Source: Apus apus (Eukaryota > Chordata > Aves > Apodiformes > Apodidae). From it: DNA of 64,000 nt. Position numbers and translations under genes: made by a program. Below the pieces are notes generated by a model that did no database searches, was not told the DNA's origin, and saw only the letters and a program-made list of their open reading frames with translations. The stretch spans positions 3,586,056-3,650,055 of the forward strand of contig NC_067304.1 of NCBI RefSeq assembly GCF_020740795.1, given 5' to 3'. This document shows positions 1 through 18,553 of this stretch, in pieces; position 1 is the first letter of the stretch, and each line of letters starts with the position of its first letter.

Positions 1-79
1 TACAGGAGATTTGGAGACTACTGGTCACCATACATGGGTCCAAGGTGACAAATTACTCCCGGGGGGATGCTCAGCATCC

Positions 80-3530
<3,451 letters not shown>

Positions 3531-3585
3531 GGCCCTGGGTGCTGGTGGCTCCATGGCACCTCCTCACCTCAGCCAGGGCAGAGTG

Positions 3586-3591
3586 TTTATA
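3586..3591 (-). promoter_or_regulatory. TATA box of pepsinogen copy A
   Basis: TATAAA on the minus strand, 56 bp upstream of the chosen ATG. This is the arrangement expected for a strongly expressed secretory gene. GATA-type motifs lie upstream: GATAAA on the minus strand at about 3674-3679 and GATAAG on the plus strand near 3774. Confidence 0.7.
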
Positions 3592-3599
3592 GGCAGGAG

Positions 3600-4640
3600 C
3601 CCAGCCCAGCCCCTGCTCCAGACACCCCTTCCCTCTATCTCTGCACCCACCCAACACCAACGCTTGCGGTGGGTTTATCGCTGCAGCCGCCCTGATTTCC
3701 CCTCCTTACCCGGCTGTTTGGGCACTAACAGATTGGCCAGTACCTGTGATACAGAGACCAAATATGTGGCATCTGATAAGAAGCAAAATTCTATTGTTAA
3801 CAAGAAGCTCAAGTGTTTTCTCCTGCCTTCAGCACCAGCTTGATCATTCCAGAAAACAAAGGCAAAACACACCCTTCATGGCAAATGGAAATCTAGGATG
3901 CTGGTTCCTCTTTCACCCGTCCAGGCAGGAAGTGCCACGGGCCAGCAGGATTTCTTTCATCCAAGTGTAAAGACTTTTACATCCAAACCCCTCAACACAA
4001 CTACCAGGAGACAGGGAGGGTGGTTTTTCAGCTCAGCTCCTAGCTCACCAGGAACCAGCACATACTCCCAAAAAATATCTCTCTTCAGGCATTTGTCCTT
4101 TGTCATTCCACCCTTCCCTGCCCTCCAGCTCTGCTAGTAGCCCCCAAGGAAGCTGAGATGGGGGCAGCTCAACAGAGAAGCCCTGAAAGGCCTTTTTTAC
4201 CTTCCCAGTGAAACCACTCAGCCATCTCCAACAGCCACTTTGATTTGCTGCAGTTCATTGTCACTGTCAGTTACACTGAGGATGCTCAGGGCACATGTCT
4301 GGGGTGTTAGAAGTGATGTCTCCAGGACACTCTGAGTGATGCTCATCCTATCCAGGCAGGTGAGCTGGGGGGTGTGTGTGGTGGGGTATTCAGGAATTTG
4401 TTTCCCAGTGATTTTTAGTCCTGGGAGACCGTTTCCTCCTCCTGGGAATGTGCTACCAACCCTGCCAGGTCACCGAGCACCCGTCCTGGCATCTGGTCCC
4501 CCAAGGGTGCTGCTCAGCTTCAGACCCCAAAGCCTGGGCACTCACCACCTGCAGAAACTCTGCCACATATCATCACCAGGGAACAGTCACTGTCCCCACA
4601 TCCCCACCAGCCTGGCAGCCTCATATCCCATGGAAAACTT
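3600..4640. other. Intergenic stretch upstream of pepsinogen copy A
   Basis: I see no supported exon here. It contains the distal promoter of copy A and unique sequence between copy A and the pepsinogen relic. Any further exons of the relic, expected on the minus strand here, are not recognisable by eye. Confidence 0.5.
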
Positions 4641-4649
4641 GAGACAAGC

Positions 4650-4880
4650 ATGAATTGGTGGCAGATCAGTGCTTTAAGCCTGCAGTGGCTCAGGAAACCC
4701 CCCTGCACCCCTTCCTCCTCCATCACATCCTGATGGATCTGCCCCTGCTCAGAAGGATCCTGCAGGGAGCAAAGGGAAGAGCAAAGAGCAGCAGACACAT
4801 GGTCAGCATTTGCCTGGCCCTTCCTGCCACCACTGCTGCCAGAGCAGCTTCAGCTCTCAGAAACCTCCCCATTTTATAGG
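4650..4880 (-). pseudogene. Relic of a third pepsinogen gene (promoter, exons 1-2)
   Basis: Minus strand. A TATAAAA box (4872-4878) is followed by a leader-like stretch MCLLLFALPFAPC and then RILLSRGRSIR. This aligns with the signal peptide plus activation peptide of copy A (MWWLLLALLCLQLGEGMVR, then RIPLRKGRSLREVM). After the RGRSIR block the frame meets a TGA. The neighbouring frame continues the homology as DVMEEEGVQGGFL against copy A's EVMREKGVPEGFL, so a frameshift is present. The relic's exon 2 would begin at 4759 after a CCCTGCAG acceptor. TATA to exon 2 is only about 113 bp, against about 215 bp in copy A, so intron 1 or part of exon 1 is missing. No downstream exons are recognisable. 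Seen: the motif match and the stop. Inference: it is a dead tandem copy. Confidence 0.62.
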
Positions 4881-4884
4881 GGAG

Positions 4885-6390
4885 AAGAAATGCCCTTCCC
4901 TGCTCTCCCTGCCTGGCTCATCTCCGTCTCGCTGTGCTCAGCCTGTGTCAATATTTTGACAGAAAGCACAGAGGAGTTTGTGTCCTTCCTCTGGTGAAAT
5001 GACAGAGCTATTAATATATCTGATAATGAGTTCCAATGAGGAAGAACTTCTAAGAAACAAGTCTGGATCCCAGGAAAGAGCAGTGTTACCCGAGCCTTCC
5101 CTGGCCAAGGTGTTCCCCATCCCCTTCAGCCACGGACCATGATTCCCAATATTCTGGATGTTGTTTTACCTGCCTGAATAGCCCCACTTCAGGGTTTAGG
5201 GGTCATGTGGATGGCATGGCTCACCTGATCTGACCCCATATTCCCGCTCTGCCTTAATCACAGGACTTTGTTAAACCTTCTCCAGCTACAGGGAAGATTA
5301 GTGCCTTCCCACATGCACCTCTGAGGAGGTTTCCTGATGCCCAGCAAGAGGGACAGAGGTGGGGACGGACCAGCCCTGTGGCTTTATCCTCAGCTGGGCA
5401 GAGCCATCAGTTCAGCCCTGCCAGCAGCAGCAAGAGAAAGGACAGCATGTCCCCACGGTCACTCCAAGGTCACCACAAGCTGCAAGCAAAGCAATGGCCA
5501 CCAGCTCTGGTGAGTGCTGCATTTGCCTGAGTAGGTGCTGAGCATCCCCCTGAAGTGACTGAGCCCATCAGGGACATTACCAGCTATGCACCATTACCTG
5601 ATGGCACGGAGCAGAACTGGCTTTTTGGGGAATTCCTGGGGGAACTCCTGTCCCCAGAGCTGTGGTTGTGTTTAAGACCAACCCCAGTGACATTTCAGTG
5701 TCCCCATCCCCGGCACCACAGCCTGGCGTGTGGTGCTTTTTGCCTGGAAAGCAAAACCCTTTCAGGAATCAAGTTTGGGACCCTTGTTCTGGGCTTGTCC
5801 CTCTTTGAGGACATGAAGGACAGAAGTAGGGTGCAATCAGGCCCAAAGGCGGAACCCAGGACTGAGGGGATGGCACCTGCCAGCTTTCAGACACTCAAAA
5901 CCTGCAGCCCCCAGCTGAGTTACACAAGCCTGGGAGAGGGGACAGGCAGGGGGGCATCTTCATACTCAAGGGCTTGGGAGAGCTGGTGGCACCAGGAGCT
6001 ACCCTGGCACAGGTGTGGGAAGGGCTGGTCACTCCCATCCCTGCACCCATCAGGCTGTGAGCTGAGCTGCTGCATCCAGCAGAGGCACCCCCAGGCAGGA
6101 GCTCAATCATTCACTATAAATGCAGGTTGAGACTCTGCCCTGCAGCCATTAGGAGCCCACACCTCGTCCTACCCCTGTACAAGAAACATAAATACATCAA
6201 CCTGAGCTCTGAACCAGTCCTGGAACAGCTTCCCCAACACTTCCCCTGTGCTGACTCTGCAGAAATCTGCCCAGGAGTTTTATCATGGCTCGAACTTTGC
6301 TGGAGCAAGAGTGGCTGAGACACAGAACCCATCAGCCTGTGCTCAGTCGTCACTCAACGCACTCAGAAGGTCAGAGACTGTTTGGGATGT
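4885..6390. other. Intergenic region between pepsinogen relic and copy B
   Basis: There is no supported gene. A 191-codon open frame on the plus strand (5555-6130) has no family resemblance and no splice or promoter context. The right end (about 6390) adjoins the poly(A) signal of copy B. Confidence 0.5.
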
Positions 6391-6395
6391 TGGGG

Positions 6396-6401
6396 TTTAT
6401 T
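6396..6401 (-). terminator. Poly(A) signal of pepsinogen copy B
   Basis: AATAAA on the minus strand, 170 bp past the stop codon of copy B. This gives a short 3' UTR typical of pepsinogen mRNAs. Confidence 0.65.
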
Positions 6402-6570
6402 TGTAACATGAGCCTGTAAGAACACACTTAGAGCCAACTCCCAGAGGAACAGGGAGCCGTGCGGGCACGTAAAGGAACATTAAGGTCTCTAGGAACCCCA
6501 CGGGGCTCCAGCAAGGCTGGCTGAGGTGGGTTTGGCCAGAACAGGGGCTGGATTTCACTGCTCCTCTCCT

Positions 6571-11044
<4,474 letters not shown>

Positions 11045-11124
11045 GGTGCAGGAGTTGTCCACCCCCCTGCACACACCCTGTGGGAAACGGCAGCAGATGG
11101 TCTGAGCTGCCTGGGACTCCCTGG

Positions 11125-11131
11125 TTTTATA
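11125..11131 (-). promoter_or_regulatory. TATA box of PGC copy B
   Basis: TATAAAA on the minus strand, about 80 bp upstream of the ATG. An AGATAA (GATA) motif lies about 27 bp further upstream at 11158-11163. Confidence 0.72.
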
Positions 11132-11157
11132 CTGAGAAGCAGTGACCACCCCCCTCC

Positions 11158-11335
11158 TTATCTGCTGACCTCCATTTTCCATTACCACCACGTGCAACCC
11201 CCGGCTTCAAGGGTTCCTTTGTATTTTGGGCCACGAGGATTCTGAGGAGCTTGTGTCCTTAGCGAGGCGCTCAGGTGAGAATAGAGCGAGATCAAAGTGT
11301 TACCATCCGATAAGAGCCCGGCCCTTATCGCAGCC
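11158..11335. promoter_or_regulatory. Cluster of GATA motifs upstream of PGC copy B
   Basis: AGATAA (minus) at 11158-11163, then GATAAG on plus near 11308 and TTATC (GATAA on minus) near 11325-11330. GATA factors together with Sox factors are known to drive avian embryonic pepsinogen. That these sites function here is inference from motif and position. Confidence 0.4.
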
Positions 11336-11644
11336 ACGGGGGGGAGTGACCCACACGTCACCGTGGTGGGGTGTTATCTGTGTTGGGCAAAACCTGTTCA
11401 AACCTTTTCCCAAAACAAAGGCGCTGGCAGCTCCTGGCGCGGGGTGGAAACGCGGCAGGTTTCGTCGGCCGCCCTTCCGGCCTGCCCTGCTGCCCTGGAG
11501 CAGGGATGGCTGCTGCCCTCCAGGCTTCTCCAGGGCAGGCTGCAAGGAGCTGGCTGCTCTGCTCCTCCTGTCCCAGGAGCTCAGTGAGCCCACTAGGTTT
11601 CTTCTGCTTTCTCCTTGGTGGTTTCCAGTGATGTTCTGCTTGCT

Positions 11645-11880
11645 GGTCCATCCTTCTCTTCCTCTTCCTCTGGTCCATCCTTCTCTCCCTCTGGTCCATC
11701 CTTCTCTCCCTCTGGTCCATCCTTCTCTCCCTCTGGTCCATCCTTCTCTTCCTCTGGTCCATCCTTCTCTCCCTCTGGTCCATCCATCTCTCCCTCTGGT
11801 CCATCCTTCTCTCCCTCTTCCTCTGGTCCATCCTCCTCCCCTTCTTCATCTGGTCCATCCTTCCCCACCTCTTCATCAGG
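11645..11880. repeat. 21-bp pyrimidine-rich minisatellite
   Basis: About ten tandem copies of GGTCCATCCTTCTCTCCCTC plus T, a 21-bp unit with a few CTCCTCTT variants. Because the unit is a multiple of three, long open frames appear on both strands (repeating SGPSFSP on one, DGPEGEK on the other). These are artefacts of the repeat. Confidence 0.92.
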
Positions 11881-12256
11881 CTCCCACTACTTCCCCATCC
11901 TCTCCTACAGGTACAACTGGCTCCCCTATGTTGCACACCTCAACCCTGCTCCTGCTTTCATACTATTTTGGACAGAAATTGCTTTTTTTTTTTTTTTTTT
12001 CCTTCCATTTTTTAATTTCTCAATAATTTTGTGGAACAACTGGCTCCCCTTCCATCCTGCATTAAAAGGCACGTGCTGTGTCTCCCTGCATGGGGACATT
12101 TAAGCCCTCTGGGCTGGCCAAGCTGCAGCTTCACCCACTGGGTTTTGGCACCGACCCAGAGACTCAGGAAATTCCTCGTTTGCTTTTTGACCCTGTGGAA
12201 AAAAAAAAAGAACCACAAACACAGACCTCCCAAACTGCCAACAAACACTTCAACAG

Positions 12257-12430
12257 ACCAAAACATTTTTGGTTACAACCCAAAATATTTTCTATTAAAT
12301 GGACCAAAATATTTTTGGTCATAACCTAAATATTTTATAGCCAACAGACCCAAACATTTTGGGTTCTGTTCTAAACATTTTCCAGCAACTGGACCAAAAT
12401 ATTTTCAGTTATAACTTCGATGTTTTCTAG
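12257..12430. repeat. 46-bp AT-rich tandem repeat, about four copies
   Basis: Four diverged units, each beginning (G)ACC(A)AAA(C/T)ATTTT and containing a second AAAATATTTT-like core, about 46 bp apart. The cores are palindromic. Confidence 0.75.
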
Positions 12431-12439
12431 ATCTCCTCT

Positions 12440-15400
12440 GGCTCAGCTTCCATCCCTCCAAGGAGTGGAGAAATCCTGGTGTCCATCACCCACTGGTAAC
12501 CCAGCACTATCACTGCCCTCAACCCATGTCAACGCTCCACACAGATTTGGGTCCCTTGGGAGCACTGGGAGCTTGTGTCCTTTGCTGGCTCTTGAGACTA
12601 TAATAAAGCAATTATCTTGTTTGCCAGCAGGATTGATAGAAAGATCAACTTATTAAGATTGGATAAAAAAGCAAATTCTGGCTGAAAGCAAAGAGCAGTT
12701 ATCAAAACGTCAATACAGGGAGTTTTATCTCCGGTCCCCACGGGGATCAGCTTTGCCAAAAGACAAAGGAATAAGGTGCCCTCTACAGCACACACAAACC
12801 CCAGCTGCTTTGGGCACTTCTTGACCCAAAATTAGACAGGACTTGTTTGCCCAGGTGTTTGGGCTAACGGGGATGAAGGATTTATGGTTTCTAACCTCAG
12901 AGATCCTGTGTCCCCACGTGGAGCAGGGGCCAACAGCCCCAGGCAGGACAGGGGCATCTCCCCTCCTCTGCTTTCAGTTTCTTCTCTGGGTTGGTACAAC
13001 TGCCCAGCCCATGTGCTCACAGCTCCAGCCTGGGGAAGCCCAACACTCCTGGGTGAATATGGATCCCTTTGCATCCCACAGCCAACTCCACCACCTGTTC
13101 TGGGACACCACAGAGGTGCAGAACCCAGCAACAGAGATGAGATGGAAGCAGCAGTGGTTCTGGCCACCAGAGCCCACGCAGCCCTGGCCATCCAAAGGGC
13201 TTAAGCACTTCCCACACAAGCCAACAAATCCTATTAAACCAACAGGCACTGCAGAGGTGGGCACCACCTCCCAGGAGCTGGTAGCTCTTGACAGGATAAG
13301 AAATTAAAGTGGGATCCATGAGCCAAAGACATCTCCTGTCTGCAGATACCATTCCCAGAGCCATCAGGGGACAGAAAGCTTTTCAAAGCCATTGGCTGAA
13401 TTTCCTGATCTGCTCGGGACTCTGCTCTACCCATGACAAAAAACACAGGGAAATGACTGGTGCCAATTCCAGGACAAATTCCCACCCCAGTTCCTGTGGC
13501 TCTGCCCCAGACATAAGCTATTGCTATTAACCTCAACAAATGGTAAGACAGAACTTAATAAACATGAAGATGGGACTGCCAGGAGCTCCTCTTGCTCCTT
13601 AAATCCTATTCCTCTCACAAGCACCAGGAGAGTTAAACCCTTCCTTGAGGTGCCAAATCCCGTCTGCGTTAATGCTCTTCCCCCTTTAACAGGCTTGTTC
13701 TATGTGATTTAAAACAGCTTCATACAGGTTGCCTGGAGCACAACTGCTCTCTGCTAGTGTTCTCCAGCCAAGAAAAGCTCTTGGTGGGAGCCACAATGAC
13801 TTGGTTACTTCCAAAGCAGCTGCATTTATGACCTGCACACATCCCCACTACTCAGTGCTGCACGAGCTGGTTTTAATGTTTTATTTCCAAAACAGAGCTC
13901 ACAGTACACAATGTCCATCCACATGAAAATAAATAGTCCTCCCTTCCTAGGCAACCATGAGAACAGGTCCTGAAACAACCCGCTGGGCTCTAGATCTAAC
14001 ATTTAAATTCCCAAACCAGGCTGAGGATCAGGCACTCCATGGTGATCTTCTCTTGCAGGCAGGTTCTGAAGAGCCCTCCAGACCCCCTGCTCAGGCCCAG
14101 ACCCCACCTCTTATGCACCCCAAGGTGGTCCCAACCTCTGTGCACCTGAAGCTTAGAAGTGGACCCATCTCAAGAGAGCTCCCCATCATGCTGTCCTGAA
14201 AACTCCAAGGCAAACACAACACTATTTTCAACATCTTTCTGATGGGGTTACCCAAGTCTTGCTAAAAAGGAAAATGGAAAATTGCATTTTCCTGGGGTAG
14301 GATGGAAAGAACAGCATAGGTTTATCATCAGTTGTGTTATTTCCTCTGTTTCCTTTTGGTTCTTACCTCCAGCATTTCAGAAAGTCATGGAGAGATGAAA
14401 CACATAGATTTGGGGTCAGAAAGACGTGGCACATGAAGACACAGTCACTTTGGGAGGCACAGATGGCCCTACCTGCTGCTCTTCAGTCCTTTCAGTCAGT
14501 TCCTGCTGGGGAAGAGTCTTCAGGGGGAATTTTGCCAGCCAAGGAATGAAAGTGTGCATGTTACCACACGATTAGCTCTTGATTTGCTGGAGAGTTCAGA
14601 AAAAGAAGCAAATCAAACCCATGGGAAGGCCCTATGCCTAGAGCAGGGCAGCAGGGCCAGGGAGGGTGAAGCCACATCTTGTTCAACCTTGGCAGAAGCA
14701 CCTGGTTCCCACCAGTCCCCAAATTCCACCACTCCAACCTATTACCTTAAATGTCCCACCATGGTGGAAATTTAAATTAAAATGGAAAGCCAGGCCAGCA
14801 ATCACTAGTTGCTCTCATGCAATTCAGGCTGGACTTCTTGCAGCATTTGTTTTCCAGGTCTCACTCCCCCCAAGGAATCGTTGCCATTTCAATTGGAAAT
14901 AAAAAGGAAAGCTCACTTGGAAATGTGACCATTGTTTCTCTGCACCACACACAAAAGACAGGACCAGGGGATAACCATCATATGCCATTTATTCTGTATA
15001 CATTCGTAGTGCACATCAATGTGAGACATGAGCACTCCCCAGGTCACAGGAGCACTGCTGCTGTTCTTCACCAGGATGGTTACATCCCTTGGGATATGAA
15101 GAGGGACTGGATGGACATCCATAGAAATCACCTGAAGAAGCAATTGCACAGCAAGATCAAACCCCCCTCCCTGGTCAGAGCAACTGAATCCCCGGTGGCC
15201 AGAGCCCCGAAGCACCTTTGTTCTTCTGCCACATCAGAAATGTTCAGTATCAAAGACAAAAGCACAAGTAACAACAAGGAGAATCGCAGGGGAGGAGAGC
15301 TGGAGGTAACACAGATGCATCTGGGCCTTTCAACTGCAAAATCACACTCACTTTATGGAAGAAAACCAAATTACAGCCCTCCTTTAAAATTAGCCTTTTC

Positions 15401-18030
15401 CATCCCCTGGCCTGTAATTGCCAACTTCAAAGCTCTCAGGATTTCCACTAATGTATTCACCTCTGGTAACAGGCATCCAAACCTGTTCTGCCACCCATGC
15501 AAGGCATTTCCAGAGGAGCCAACTCTGGGGGAAAAGACAAACTTCCCAGAAAGGCTGAGGGCAGCCCTCCCAGAAGCTGAATTTAGGCAATGCATTCATT
15601 AATGATCATTTATTAATGATACTTCACAGTTAAGACACCACCTGTGAGGGTTGAGTAGCATCACACAGAGAGACAAGAGTAAAGATTTTGGGAGAAAATG
15701 GCTGAGAGAACAGACAGCTTTAATATCAAGCCCTGGTTTGGTTTTTCTGCCAGTGAAGAACATGGCTTAGGTAATAAAAATGACAATAACAGTAACAACT
15801 AACACATTTGAGTGTCTTTGCAGAAATATTGATCCCTTAATCCTCACAACCCAGCATCTCCTTCACCCTGTAAGGCAGGTACAGCTCACAGATACTCAAA
15901 CCTCCTTCCCTGGTGGAAAAGCAGGCACAGAAAATGGGTCAAAAGAAAAAAAAAACAAACCCAAAACAAATACATAAAAAAAGTCTCCCATGATAAAAGA
16001 CAACTGAGCACCAGGAGAAGCTGTGCTCCTACCCATGGGTTCTTAGAGAAGGGAAGGGTAAAAGATCTATTTCTGCATTCACCAGGGAAGAATCACCAGA
16101 AGTCTCACTGATTAACTCAAAACTCAAACGAGAAGCATTTAAAAAGGTTAAGACAGTCAGATTCTCTCTGTGTAGCACATGGCTGCTTACCAAGTCACCC
16201 CTGAACTTCAGTCTCACAGGCAGAGGAGGGAGACCAGTGAAGATGCAACAATCCCCAGCAAGGGCTGCACAAACCTGCCCTGCAGCAAAGGACATGAACC
16301 AACAGCTCAGCTCGTGCTGCCAGGTCTCAGCCATTACTTGTTTTTTTCAGAACCAAACCAAGTCTCAGCAAATACAACAGTTGGCTGAACATAGCTCCTT
16401 TTCCCAAGTTACCCATTCACAGACAGAACACAGGGGTGAACCACCTGCCCTGCAGAGCCAGGCTTGGGAGAGTAAGAGATTTCACAGCTTCAACTCAGCA
16501 ACGGAGACCAAGTCCAGAGCAGGTTTCAGACATCCACGTGCTCATTCGTTTCCTCCAGGTCACCCATGTGGCATCAGTTGGATGCACAGAGCCCTGGATT
16601 CATCCACCTTAACTCACAACTAGATGTATGGATGCAGCCACAAAGGGTGAGGTGTCCTGCTGCATGGAGGGGATCGTCACTGTGGAGGATATTCCATGGC
16701 TGAAAGGACAGGAGGAGTCACTGGGTATCCCTAGTTTAGTTTCCCATCCAAGTAAGCATTGGGAAAGTCCAGCAAACTCACATCTAAGGCTCAAAGCAAG
16801 ATCTGTAGGATCCATCTTCACAAGGTGCAATAATACAAGATGTTGCATAAACGTTTCCAGCCCAAAGGAAACAGCAACAGGAAAGACTCAAGAGAGTTAT
16901 CTGAAGGGATCCCTCCTGCCCTCGACCCAAATCAGAGCACTGAAGGACTGAGGAGATGCCAAGGCAGATGTTCTTGCCTTTCAACCCCGTCCTGGTTTCT
17001 CCTCCGTTTCAAGCGTGGCCACTAGAGGAAGCTGCGACACCGGCTGTGACTCCGGGAGAAACCCAAACCGGTGACACCTCTGCCCCAAGATCTACCACCC
17101 CAGTGCTCAAACACCACTCCGGGCTTTCCTTGCACTTCACACCACCTGCAAAACCGAGTATTAGGAAGTTCTCAAAGGGTCCTGGCTACTTAACACCAAC
17201 ATTGCTCACGTGAAGTTTTCCAGGAAAGCAAAGAAGTGAGCAAATCACCAGGACGTGAACCCAACGGAAGGCATGAATGCCACCAGCCTGCCTGCCCGCA
17301 AGGAGTTGCCCACTTAATTGCTCAAACATTTAACAACCACCCTGCAAACAATGAGCTGTGAGCAGCTTTTCATTCCCAAAGCTGTCCCGGGATGGCAGCT
17401 GAGCAGAGCCTGCTGAGCCAGCAGCTCCCTGGCCACCAGGGAGGACACGAGGGGATGGAAAGCTGGGGATGGTGAAGCTCTCTGTGCCCTGAATGCAGCA
17501 GGTGCAGCCAGCATCGACTCTACATTTTTTCATCTTTAAGGTCAAGGAAATTCTTCTCCTCCTCCTCTGAACAGGCACAACATCCTCCACTATAGCTGGG
17601 ATACAGATGCCATCCGGGAAGAGCGGTGAGACCTCTGCTGAGTGAGGACACAGCTCCTGCACAGCTGTCTCCTTGTCACTTGTGGTTTCCATGTCCTCAG
17701 GAGGTAGTGGAGCATTGGATTCACCAGAGGGGAAAGAGAGGCACAAGTCAGACAACACAGTTTGTCTGGAGGAGGTGGGAATGGTCAGCAGGTCCAAAGG
17801 TCCAGACCAGCCTACCCAAAGCAAAGCTAATTTGGAGCCACCTAAAAGGGATCACAGCTGGGACTTGCCGGGAGCCCAGCCTTCCTGAGGAACCACCAGC
17901 ACCAGTGGGCTCTCCTCATCCCTGAAGCTCACACCCTCTCCAGACCCTCACACCAGCCGCCTCCCACCTGCTGGAGACACTAAGCCAGGCTGGAGGCCAC
18001 AGGGAGCACCCAAGAAGCTGCCCCAGGCCT
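12440..18030. other. Gene-poor interval between PGC copy B and FRS3
   Basis: No exon is supported. Two open frames were considered and not accepted: 14817-15602 (+, 261 codons) and 17330-17824 (-, 164 codons). In human, PGC and FRS3 are adjacent with no gene between, in line with this. Part may belong to longer FRS3 3' UTR isoforms, which I cannot test. Confidence 0.45.
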
Positions 18031-18035
18031 CACCA

Positions 18036-18265
18036 CTGGGAACATTAGGAAGAAATTCTTTGCTGTGAGGGTGGTGAGACCCTGGTCCAAGTCGCCCAGG
18101 GAAGCTGTGGCTGCCCCATCCCTGGCAGTGTTGAAGGGCAGGTTGGATGGGGCTTGGAGCAACCTCGGCTGGTGGGAGGTGTCCCTGCCCATGCAGGGGG
18201 GCTGGATCTAGATGATCTTGAAGGTCCCTTCCAACCCAAACCATCCTATGATTTTTTTTTTTTAA
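18036..18265 (+). mobile_element. CR1 LINE 3' end fragment
   Basis: Plus-oriented CR1: AGGAAGAAATTCTTTGCTGT, then CCCAGGGAAGCTGTGGCTGC and GAAGGTCCCTTCCAACCCAA, ending CATCCTATGATTTTT. It is 5'-truncated and about 230 bp long. Confidence 0.9.
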
Positions 18266-18534
18266 ATCTGCTTTCTCCCAAGACACAAGGTGCCACCCAA
18301 CAGCATCTTCCCTTGCATTCAACCAACCTGCAGACCTCCCGTGCAGGTGGGAAAGGGACCCTCACCTCTTCCTCCATGTAAATATAAAACATTCCATCCT
18401 TTGCTCCCTTTCAGGAGAATAAGAACTCTGCATTTCTCAGCTCAGGCAGTGGACAGGCAGGTTGCCAAGGAGGCTCTGCCCTGGGGGAGTTGCTAGTGCT
18501 GTCCCAGAGGGTGACACTTACACCTTAGAAACTC

Positions 18535-18553
18535 TTTATTTAAATATTTTATT
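18535..18553 (-). terminator. Tandem poly(A) signals, likely end of FRS3 3' UTR
   Basis: Two AATAAA hexamers on the minus strand (18548-18553 and 18535-18540), 2.2 kb past the FRS3 stop. They are the first strong signals of this kind I see downstream. The intervening 18.56-20.78 kb would be 3' UTR. Inference from sequence only. Confidence 0.5.

Noticed and set aside
4490-4560. Possible exon 7 fragment of the pepsinogen relic (AEFLQVVSAQ against [10 protein letters not shown])
   Set aside because: Only about ten residues, out of expected order and with no flanking match; likely chance.
5555-6130. 191-codon plus-strand open frame between the pepsinogen genes
   Set aside because: No similarity to pepsinogen or any known family, opposite strand to the gene array.
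11226-12103. Open frames of 266 (+), 162 (+) and 192 (-) codons
   Set aside because: They are repeat artefacts of the 21-bp pyrimidine minisatellite.
14817-15602. 261-codon plus-strand open frame
   Set aside because: No family resemblance, no promoter or splice context; composition looks noncoding.
17330-17824. 164-codon minus-strand open frame with a run of arginines (VQRRRRRISLTLKMKK)
   Set aside because: No recognisable domain, no clear acceptor or donor at its ends, and nothing is expected between PGC and FRS3.
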